NCBI GenBank assembly: GCA_017651425.1
Contig: JAGCCZ010000047.1
Coordinates: forward strand, 1-42,168
DNA length: 42,168 bases
Reading direction: 5' to 3'
Source: Bacteroidales bacterium
GTDB taxonomy: Bacteria; Bacteroidota; Bacteroidia; Bacteroidales; WCHB1-69
The notes below the pieces were generated by a model. It ran no database searches and was not told the DNA's origin. It saw only the letters and a list, made by a program, of their open reading frames with translations. This document shows positions 29,843-40,000 of this stretch, piece after piece (the first letter of the stretch is position 1; each line of letters begins with the position of its first letter). Made by a program: the position numbers and the translations under genes.

Positions 29843-29845
29843 GCT

Positions 29846-32800
29846 ATGACCACAATGAAAAGACATACAATGAATAGAAAAAGCATATTGGTTTGGTTTT
29901 TGATAATAGACGGTATCTTTGCAGCCTCTGCACAAAACGTCATCCGTCCCAAAATCGCCTGTCCAAACGGCATCTATGTAAACAGCTACAACGGAGTGCT
30001 GTTCTACCAACGGGCTGACATCCAGATTCCCAATCGAGGAATGAATTTGGAGGCCATTTTCTACTACAACAGTTCCTCGAACCGCATCAATTATGGTTAC
30101 GGCAATGGCTGGAGTTTTGGCATGGAGATGCGTTATATTCCCGATACGGCGGGCATTATCATCGAGCAGGGTGACGGGCGGCAGGATCTCTACACCCGCT
30201 ACGGCAGTCAATTCGACGCTCCTCCCGGTGTGTTTAGCACACTAACCATGGTGGGGGACGGCTACGAGCTGCGGACCAAGGGGGGCACCCGCTATTTCTT
30301 CACCGACACCGTGTCTAAGTGCATCACCCGTATAGAGGACCGCAACAACAACGCGCTCAACATGAGCTACACCGACGGTCATCTGGCCTCTATTTCCGAT
30401 GATAACGGGCGTGCGCTGCAGTTCTCGTGGACCGACTCGCTGATGACCAAGATGACCACATCGTTTGACAATCGCTCATGGAGCTACCAATACGACGAGA
30501 ACGGCAACCTCGCGCATGTGACGGATGCCATGCAACGCACAGTGCATTACGGCTACAACAATGACAACCGCATCAGTGTGTTCACTGATGCTGCTGGCTA
30601 CAGCACCTATGTAACCTACAACGGTGATGGTATGGCTCACCGGATCAAGACGGACTTGACCGACAAGTCCATCCGCTACGAGCAGGCGTTGAAGCAGACC
30701 GTTTTCATCGACTACCTCACCGACGGCAACAACCAGTTCTCCACCTACTATTTTGACGACCAAGGCCGTGTGATAGAGAAAACGGGGAACTGCTGTGGTT
30801 ACAGCAGCAAATTGCAATACGACAATGACAACAACGTAGTGCGTCGGGAGGATGCTAACGGTCACGCCACCACCTACACCTACGACCAGAACGGCAACAT
30901 TCTTTCTGTCACGGATGCTTTAGGACAAACCCAATATTACGTTTACGAAAGCACCTATAACAACCTCACCCGATATACAGATAAGATGGGGAACATTACC
31001 ACCTTCACATACGATGCAAAAGGCAATCTCACCGAAATGCGAACTCCGTTGAACACAACCACCTCCTACACCTACAATGCATACGGACAAATACTGACGA
31101 CGATGGACGCCAACGGCAATGTGACCACAAATGCATACGATACGTATGGCAATCTCATTTCCAGAACAGATGCTTTAGGAAATGTCAGTTCCTTGACATA
31201 CAGCACTTCTGGAAACATTTTAACCTCCACTAATCCAAGCCAAGGGGTAATCCGTCTCACTTACAACAATGCAGATGAGTTAATCCGAATGGTGGGGCCG
31301 TCGGGTAATGCAATACAGTTAAGTTACGATAACAGAGGATTGGTCACTTCAAGGACAGATGCTATGCAGCATGTCACGCATATCGCCTACGATGCGTTGC
31401 AGCAGCCAGTTTCCGTCACTGGTCCGATGAACAACACTGTGACCACCACCTACAATGCAAAGCAGAAACCCACCCAAATGGTAGATGCTATGAACAATGC
31501 CGTGAAACGTGTGTATGATGACCATGATTGGCTCACCTACACGGTGGATGTATTTAGTGACACCACATGGTACTCCTACGACAACAACGGCCAAGTAATA
31601 GGCATACAGATGCCCAACGGCAACATGTTGTACTATCAGTATGATGTTCTGGATCGCTTGGTTGCCAAAGGTGACCGCATGGGCATGACAGCACAATATA
31701 TGTACGATGCAAACGACAATGTGATTGAAAGCATTGACGGGGAGGGGAACCACACCTATTACACGTATGATGCGATGAACCGCTTGATTCAAACAACTGA
31801 TGCCAATGGCGGCATCTCCCAATACACTTACGATGCCAACAACAATCTCTTGACCTTTTCAGATGCCAACGGCCATACCACCTCATACGTGTATGATGCT
31901 TTGAACAGGCAAGTGAGCAGCACCGACGCATTGGGGCACACCACTTTCCAAACGTATGATGCTAATGGCAATATAATTTCTGTCACCGATGCCAAAGGGC
32001 AGACCACCTCATACGCATATGATGCCAACGGAAAACTGACCCATATCACCTTTGCAGACGGAAAGACACGGACAGTCGAATATGATGCCAACGACAATGT
32101 GATCCGCCTAAAAAACGAGGCCGGCCACTACACCACGTTCACGTATGATGCGTTGAATCGTCTGACTCAAAAAACCTATCCTGACAATAGCATCCATCAA
32201 TTCACCTACGACCTGAACGGCAATTTGCTTTCAGCGACGAACGCGAATGCCACGGTGCTATTCACCTACGATGCGGCGGGACGGGTGCTTTCTGAAAGCT
32301 TGAACGGCAAAATCACAACCTACAGCCACAACACCCGCGAGAGAATTGCGACTATCAGCTATCCTGGTGGGCGCAGCATTACCCGACAGTACGACTACCG
32401 TGGACGTTTGACGAGCATCATGGAGAATGACAACACTGTGGTGAGCTTTGGCTACAACAACAATGACCTTCTCACGCAACGCACCTACACAAACGGCACA
32501 AGCAGCAATTACACATACGACATGCTGAATCGTCTCACTCGAATTATGGACAACCCGCAAGTAATGGAAGTGGAAATGACTTACGATCCCGTGGGCAACA
32601 TGCTTTCCAAGAAGGATTTATTGCATCTCATCAAGAGTGAAACATATACATATAATGCTTCAGACCGACTAACTGGCTTTAAAAAAGGAGCGACATCGGC
32701 AGGAGTGGAGATTCCCAATCCGATGCATCAAATCCAATATGTGTTGGATGCTGTGGGCAACTATAGCACTGTGACGGAAGACGGCCAAATCACCACGTAC

Positions 32801-33988
32801 ACTGCCAATAACCGCAATGCATATTCCGCCATAAGTGGAGCCTCCGCCTACGCCCCGCAGTATGACGCCAACGGTAATTTGACGCAAGATGACAGCCACA
32901 GCTACAGTTATGACTTTGAGAACCATCTGATCAGTGTGGACAATGGTAGTACAGCAACGTACGCATACGATGCCCTAGGCCGACGTATCCGCAAGCAGAC
33001 CGGCTCCACTATGGTAAATTACTATTACACCGACAGCCAGATCGTAGAAGAACGTGATGCCACCGACAATGTGACCGCCACATACTTGTACGGCAGTGGA
33101 ATTGACGACATTTTTCAAATGCATCGTGACGGGCAGGACTTCTGGTACCACAAGAATCACCTCGGTTCGGTAACAGCTCTCACCAATGAACAGGGAAATG
33201 TAGTTGAACGTTACGAATATGATCCTTATGGCAAATTAACGATATACGAAGCCAACAACAGCACGTCAGCGCTTTCTACTGTGGGCAACATCTACTATTT
33301 TACGGGGCGTGAATACGACTTTGAAACAGGTCTGTACCACTACCGTGCCCGCTCTCTCCATCCAAATCTTGGTCGTTTTATGCAGCAAGACCCGCTGCTC
33401 TATGTGGACGCCATGGGACTTTACAATTATGTTGATAACATGCCGACAACAATGGTGGATCCTTGGGGAGAAAGAAAAACATGTGATTTTTTAAGAAGTC
33501 TAGGAATAAGGGCTGAAGGTGATAATTTATTGTGCACAGTGTACACTGGTCCTTGGAATCGTACAAACGAAGATGGGACTCCCAACTATGACTATATCCC
33601 CCAAAATTTGAGCGAGTGTTTTTCTGTGTTACATGACAAAGCATACGATGCGCTCGGTGCTGCCGGAGCCTCGGATGCTTTTTTAAACACAAACACTATA
33701 GGGGCAGATTTTATGCTTGCCTCTGAAAATTTGGGTGCATCATTTTTACTTATTGCAGAAGCCGGTATTTCTTTTAGAGCAGGTGATTTTCAAGGTAGCA
33801 TTAATTATTTTGTTGATGCACTTCGTTCATCACTTACTTCAGTTGCTTTTTATGCTATTACCGCATTTAAAGGAATAAAGATTGCCGTAGAAGCAGAAAC
33901 AAAGGCCGTTGAAAAGGCAGCTGAATGGACAATAAACTCCAGCACCGCCCTTGTTTCATGGATAAGGGGGAAGAAAAACGGACGTTAG
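29846..33988 (+). CDS. Secreted RHS/YD-repeat protein with phospholipase A2-like C-terminal tip
   Basis: This 1380-residue protein has a signal peptide (MNRKSILVWFLIIDGIFAASAQ from the in-frame Met at residue 9). The first ATG lies only 3 nt after the giant gene's stop, so translation is likely coupled. YD repeats (YDANGN, YDALNR and similar) fill residues ~190-1150 and would form the hollow RHS cocoon. The RHS core ends with GRFMQQDPL and DPWGE at ~1177-1208. The ~170-residue tip then carries YTGPWN (1233-1238), H1263-D1264 in LHDKAYD, and GADFML with D1288. This resembles the YxGPGN calcium loop and HDxxY catalytic dyad of parvovirus-type phospholipase A2. A hydrophobic C-terminal helix follows. 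No T9SS domain is visible. Confidence 0.9.
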   Translation: MTTMKRHTMNRKSILVWFLIIDGIFAASAQNVIRPKIACPNGIYVNSYNGVLFYQRADIQIPNRGMNLEAIFYYNSSSNRINYGYGNGWSFGMEMRYIPDTAGIIIEQGDGRQDLYTRYGSQFDAPPGVFSTLTMVGDGYELRTKGGTRYFFTDTVSKCITRIEDRNNNALNMSYTDGHLASISDDNGRALQFSWTDSLMTKMTTSFDNRSWSYQYDENGNLAHVTDAMQRTVHYGYNNDNRISVFTDAAGYSTYVTYNGDGMAHRIKTDLTDKSIRYEQALKQTVFIDYLTDGNNQFSTYYFDDQGRVIEKTGNCCGYSSKLQYDNDNNVVRREDANGHATTYTYDQNGNILSVTDALGQTQYYVYESTYNNLTRYTDKMGNITTFTYDAKGNLTEMRTPLNTTTSYTYNAYGQILTTMDANGNVTTNAYDTYGNLISRTDALGNVSSLTYSTSGNILTSTNPSQGVIRLTYNNADELIRMVGPSGNAIQLSYDNRGLVTSRTDAMQHVTHIAYDALQQPVSVTGPMNNTVTTTYNAKQKPTQMVDAMNNAVKRVYDDHDWLTYTVDVFSDTTWYSYDNNGQVIGIQMPNGNMLYYQYDVLDRLVAKGDRMGMTAQYMYDANDNVIESIDGEGNHTYYTYDAMNRLIQTTDANGGISQYTYDANNNLLTFSDANGHTTSYVYDALNRQVSSTDALGHTTFQTYDANGNIISVTDAKGQTTSYAYDANGKLTHITFADGKTRTVEYDANDNVIRLKNEAGHYTTFTYDALNRLTQKTYPDNSIHQFTYDLNGNLLSATNANATVLFTYDAAGRVLSESLNGKITTYSHNTRERIATISYPGGRSITRQYDYRGRLTSIMENDNTVVSFGYNNNDLLTQRTYTNGTSSNYTYDMLNRLTRIMDNPQVMEVEMTYDPVGNMLSKKDLLHLIKSETYTYNASDRLTGFKKGATSAGVEIPNPMHQIQYVLDAVGNYSTVTEDGQITTYTANNRNAYSAISGASAYAPQYDANGNLTQDDSHSYSYDFENHLISVDNGSTATYAYDALGRRIRKQTGSTMVNYYYTDSQIVEERDATDNVTATYLYGSGIDDIFQMHRDGQDFWYHKNHLGSVTALTNEQGNVVERYEYDPYGKLTIYEANNSTSALSTVGNIYYFTGREYDFETGLYHYRARSLHPNLGRFMQQDPLLYVDAMGLYNYVDNMPTTMVDPWGERKTCDFLRSLGIRAEGDNLLCTVYTGPWNRTNEDGTPNYDYIPQNLSECFSVLHDKAYDALGAAGASDAFLNTNTIGADFMLASENLGASFLLIAEAGISFRAGDFQGSINYFVDALRSSLTSVAFYAITAFKGIKIAVEAETKAVEKAAEWTINSSTALVSWIRGKKNGR
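33467..33985 (+). other. Candidate phospholipase A2-like toxin tip of the RHS protein
   Basis: Downstream of DPWGE the sequence has YTGPWN, then 24 residues, then HDKAYD. This order and approximate spacing match the calcium loop and catalytic His-Asp of VP1u-type phospholipases A2. A Trp replaces the second Gly of YxGPGN. The DNA becomes visibly more A/T-rich here than in the RHS repeats, as is usual for exchangeable RHS tips. Confidence 0.55.
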
Positions 33989-34044
33989 TTTGGAAAATGA
34001 TATATTTTGGCAAAAAATAAACAGTGATCTAAAAATATTATTAA

Positions 34045-37000
34045 ATGAAAAGATCAATTTTTTTTATAGTGTTTTTTTTGTTAGTAGCAGGAAAGACTGA
34101 ATTTTCCTACGGACAGAATTATCTGTTTGATGACTTTAACGGAAAAATCATTCGAAGCTTTTGTTTTCAAGGTCAACAGGAGAAAGACGACAATCAAGAG
34201 AATCATGATGTATGTTCCCCTATCATCAGTTCGTCTGGCATTGAAACCAACCCTGACGGTATTGTCGGCGGTGTTCTTATTACAGCACCGGCACCCATAA
34301 ATGGCGATTTCCCTTATCCCGGCCTCAGATACAGTCAAGGTATTTACCGTTACGAGCATCACCCATCTAATACAGCAGTCATCCAATCCACCCGGCCCAT
34401 GGACCCTAACGAGATCATCGGCATGGAGGGATATGATGCGGAAGGAAGCGAAGACACGATGCGGTGGGTGTCGGCCACACAGCGGTTAGCATACACTGTC
34501 TATTTTGAAAACGATTCGGCATTGGCCACTGCAGCGGCGCAGAAGATCACAATACACGTGCCAGTGGATGAGAAAATGGATTATGCCACCTTCGGGGTGG
34601 GCAGCTTCGGCTTCGGCAGCTTCGTTTATACCGTGGAGGGCTCACCGACAAGCTATCAGACCCGCATCGACTTGCGGGATTCGCTTGGGATTTATGTGGA
34701 TGTGGTGGCCGGTTTGGACATCGTTCGCCATGAGGCTTTCTGGATCTTACAGTCCATAGACCCCGCCACGGGCTTACCGCCCACAGACATCAACCGCGGC
34801 TTCCTGGCCATCAACGATTCGCTGCACAGCGGCGAGGGCTTCGTAACCTTCACCATCAAGCCTAAGGCATACGAGTGCGCCACAGGTGACACAGTGCCGG
34901 CCACAGCCTCCATAGTGTTTGACATCAACGAGCCCATTTCCACCAACACGTGGGTGAACACCGTCGATGCTTTCGCACCCACCAGCAGTATGTCGTCCGA
35001 ACTTAATTCCGACGGTGACATGCTAACCGCCACCTTTACGGGTGTGGACGACGAGGGCGGTTGTGGTCTCAAACAGTACAGACTATATTATTCTCTGAAC
35101 GGAAACGCCTATCAGCTGTATGACATTTATCCTGCCGGCGAGCCCGCTCATATTCCTTTGGATAATGGCAACTATTACCGATTCTTTGTGCTGGCAGAAG
35201 ACCATGTGGGTAATTGCGAGCCCATGAAGAGCCAGCCAGAATTCACTATCGGTACAAACGTCATCACATTGACAGCCAACAGCTTTCCAACAGATGCCGG
35301 TCTCACCACGGGCACCGGCACCTATTCAATGAACGACACGGTGACACTTACTGCTACAGCGGCAGAGGGTTATCATTTTGTCCATTGGATACATCAGGGA
35401 GCCGTTGAGTCCACACAGAACCCGTACTCGTTGGCGGTTAATCAGAACCAGACCTATACTGCCTACTTCGAGCGCAACGCCTACACGCTGCAAATACTGG
35501 CGGCTGAAGGTAGCACCATCACTGTCACAGACTTAAACGGCAACGAGATCCCCTCTGGCAGCACAATCTACCACTTTGACCATCTGATTGTAAGCACCGA
35601 CACCTTATCATGCTATCAGATGACCAGTTGTCTCCTCAACGGCAGCACCTATGTTCCCGGCGACACACTGACAATCGACGGGGATGTACAAATTGCCACC
35701 CAAACAGTATCAACGAATAATCACACAGATTTTGCGGTTGAGGTTTGCGAAAACCACACCTGGAACGGACAGACTTACACCCAGAGCGGAGATTACACAC
35801 AACACTTCCAGACTGTCAATGGTTGTGATAGCACGGTAACATTACACCTGACCGTCCACAACGACGTCACTCATCAGTTCTCCGAGACCGCCTGCGGCAG
35901 CTATACTTGGAACGGACAGACCTACACCCAAAACGGCGACTACACGCAGCACTTCCAGACCATTCATGGTTGTGACAGCACGGTAACATTGCATTTGATC
36001 ATCCAAAACGCTGTCACCCACCAGTTCACTGAGACTACTTGCGACAGTTACACCTGGAACGGACAGACTTACTACCAGAGCGGCGACTACACGCAGAACT
36101 TCCAGACCTTCAACGGCTGCGACAGCACAGTGACGCTGCATCTGACCATCCATTATTCCGCTGAAACGGAATTCCCAGCCTGGGCTTGCGACAGCTACAC
36201 CTGGAACGGACAGACCTACTACCAGAGTGGCGACTATGTGCAGAACTTCCAGACTGTCCATGGTTGCGACAGTGCCGTCACCTTGCATCTGACCATCCAC
36301 AACGCTGCCACAAGCCAGTTCACCGAGACTGCCTGCGACAGTTACACCTGGAACAGTCAGACTTACGCCCAGAGCGGTGATTATGTGCAACACTTCCAAA
36401 CCGTCAACGGCTGCGACAGTGCCGTCACCTTGCATCTGACCATCCACAATGCTGTCACAAGCCAGTTCACCGAGACTGCCTGCGACAACTACACTTGGAA
36501 CGGACAGACCTACTACCAGAGCGGTGACTACACGCAGAACTTCCAGACCTTCCACGGTTGCGACAGCACCGTGACATTGCACCTGATCATCTACAACTCT
36601 GTCACAAGCCAGTTCACCGAGACCGCTTGCGACAGCTACACCTGGAACGGCCAAACCTACACCCAGAGTGGCGACTACACGCAGCACTTCCAGACTGTCC
36701 ATGGTTGCGACAGTGCCGTCACGTTGCATTTGACAATCTCTGGCTGCATCCCTGCTGGCGACGCTCTCCCCTGCCCCGGCCACGAGACCGTCACCGACTA
36801 TGACGGCAATGTTTACAATACCGTGAAGATCGGCGACCAATGCTGGATGAAAGAGAATCTGCGGGTGACGCACTATGAGGACGGGGTGGAGATTCCTGCC
36901 GGACCAGCAGGCTCGTTTGACGTGGCATACCGCTACTGCCCGAATAACGATTCTTCCACAGTGCCCACCTACGGTTATCTTTACAACTGGGCAGCAGTGA

Positions 37001-40000
37001 TGCATGGTTCACAATCGTCGGATGCCAATCCCAGCGTTGTGCAAGGTATCTGTCCCGCCGGTTGGCATGTACCAAGTAATAGCGAATGGGGTCAACTGCG
37101 GAATTATGTGTCCTCACAACCGCAGTATCGCTCCGAATGTCACGCCGACTTTACCTACTCCTATTTTGGCAGAGCACTTGCGTCCACCGTTGGTTGGACA
37201 GCAAGCGAAGACAGTTGCTCGGTGGGATTTGCGCCATACTTGAACAATGCCACCGGTTTTGATGCTCGACCTGCAGGATATTTTTTCGATGATTCACAAT
37301 ATAACGACGGCATCAATATTATTGGAAGTACCTACTATGAGACCGGCCTTTATGCTTTGTTTTGGAGTTCAACAATATCTGAGCCGACAATCAGTGCTAT
37401 GCTGCATGCTATAATTATTAATCAAGGATCAGCCTACCCTATAAGTATGATGTTAACCAGTGGCCTTTCAGTCCGATGTGTACTTGGCGATGTGCCAGTT
37501 GTGACGACCCATGATGAGTCTGACATTACGAATGTTTCAGCTACTGGCGGTGGAACGGTGACCTATAATGATAACACTGTCGTGACCGCGCGGGGTGTCT
37601 GCTGGAGCATCTCCCATAATCCTACCATTGTGGATGCACATACCGTCGATGGTTCTGGAACTGGCAGTTTCAATAGCACCATTACAGGCCTGCAACAAGG
37701 CACACTATACTACGTAAGGGCGTATGCCACCAGCAATTCGGGAACGATATATGGTGAAGAGACAAGCTTTTCGACACGAACAGTTATGGAAGGTGACGCA
37801 CAGCCTTGTCCTAGCGTTCCTACTGTGACGGACTATGACGGCAATATCTATACTACTGTAAAGATTGGAGAACAGTGCTGGATGAAAGAGAACTTGCGCA
37901 CTACGCATTATGAAGATGGTGTTGAGATTCTCGCGGGAAGTGTTCCATCGTTTGACATCCCCTACCGTTACTACCCGAATGGCGATTCTTCCAACGTGCC
38001 CACATACGGCTATCTGTATAACTGGGCGGCTGTGATGCATGGCATGGCACCCTCAGACGCAAACCCGAGCGGCGTTCAGGGAATTTGTCCGTCCGGCTGG
38101 CACATACCGAGTGATGTGGAATGGACCCAGTTGACAAGCTATGTGAGCAGCGTTCCTGATTATGTATGTGGTGACGATAGCACCTTTATTGCCAGAGCAT
38201 TGGCGGCTGAAGAGGGCTGGCAAATGTATAGCAATTATTTAAACAGCTGTCGCGTAGGCAGTTTTAATCCCTATGCGAATAACATAACAGGATTCAGCGC
38301 ACGTCCGGCAGGTTGTTATGGCTATTTTAGCGATACTTCATACGTCGCCTTTGGCAAACATGCAGTATATTGGAGTGCTTCAGAGTATAGCCCCACAGAA
38401 GCCTGGGATCGGTCTATTTGGCATGGTCGAACTTACATGAATAGGTTTTACCCAGATAAGGATGCAGTAATTTCCGTGCGATGCATCCTCGGCGATGGTG
38501 TGAATCTTGCCAGAGTGTCCACTGATGCAGTAGGCGACGTTACGCGATACACCGCAACTTGTGTCGGCAATGTAACCTACGATGGCAATGCGGCTGTCAC
38601 CACACGCGGCGTCTGTTGGAGCACCTCCCAGAGCCCGACGGTTGCCGACGCGCACACCACGGACGGCACGGGCACGGGCACGTTCACCAGCAGCATCACG
38701 GGTCTCACACCCAACACGACGTACTATGTGCGAGCATACGCAACTAACAGCGCTGGCACGGTTTACGGGGAACAAAAATTGTTCCGAACATTGTGCGACG
38801 TGGACACCATATTCTTTGAAGATTTTGACGGTGATATGGTGCAAACAACCACGTCCTTTATATTTGGACCCTTGGGAGACTGGAGAGTGGTCGGTGACAC
38901 CACGTATAACGATGAATGGAACAGCATACCATTATCTCTATCTGGCCAAAATTCAGCACACGCTCCTGTTTATTCATCCGCTGGTAATGCTTCTTTAACG
39001 ACCCACAACATTTATCTTAATTCTTCAGCTGTGGCGTTCAATCACATATACCTTGATTTTGATCATATTTGCAAAGTAAGTGATTTGGATCAAGCACGAA
39101 TTTGTTACCAGGTAGCCTATGGTCTGACATCTGATGGAACACCGCAATGGGATAGTTGGAGATTATTCCAGTTTGGCAATGACAACTATCATGATATATA
39201 TCTGGGCGATGCCGCGCATGAAACAGTGATGACAGTCACAAATGGCAATTTTTCAGAAAACTGCTATCCCGAATGGGGTCAGGATATGGCGTCACAGATA
39301 TCGAGCCCGTATTGGTGGCATCACGAAAAATTCGATGTTTATCCGATATTATCCACACAAACCAATCAGATGCCGATACTGATTCGTTTCCAATTTAGGG
39401 GAAACAAAACATCACCGCACAGTTCGGGCACGGACACATGTGCCGGATGGTATGTGGACAACATCACCGTCACACTTACCAGTTGTGACATCTCTAATGA
39501 TAGTTCGCTGCATGTCTTAACAGCCCCCGCCACGAACATCACCGCAACAACGGCTGTTTCAGGCGGTCGGATCTCAAGTTACATACAATTATCCAACTCA
39601 CGCGGTGTTTGCTGGAGTACTTCTCCATACCCAACCCTTGCCGATGCACATACTACCGATAGCATAGGCTGGGGAACATTTACGAGCAACATCACTGGAC
39701 TCTCGCCGACAACAACGTACTATCTACGGGCGTATGCCATAAACAATGGAGACACCATTTATGGGGATGTGGTGAACTTCACGACTCGTCCTCTTTGCGA
39801 TCCATGCAGTTCCCAATTTTCCGATACTATTTGCGAAAATGAGCTGCCCTATACTTGGAATGGCCAGACTTACCACCAGAGCGGTGATTACACACAAACA
39901 TTCTTTAAGACAGACGGTTGCGACAGCATTGTCACCTTGCATCTCAACATAAACTCATTGATAACAAAATATATTGAAACCACAGCCTGTGGCAGCTATT

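Noticed and set aside
35746..36738. CRISPR-like regular spacing
   Set aside because: The periodic units are 147 nt, protein-coding and contiguous, without unique spacers; no cas genes are nearby.
35842..37005. 387-codon minus-strand open frame over tandem array 1, and a similar one at 41440-42153
   Set aside because: Both follow the 147-nt repeat, which is a multiple of three and therefore keeps an antisense frame open. Their low-complexity translations repeat the array period, and neither has a start context or known motif.
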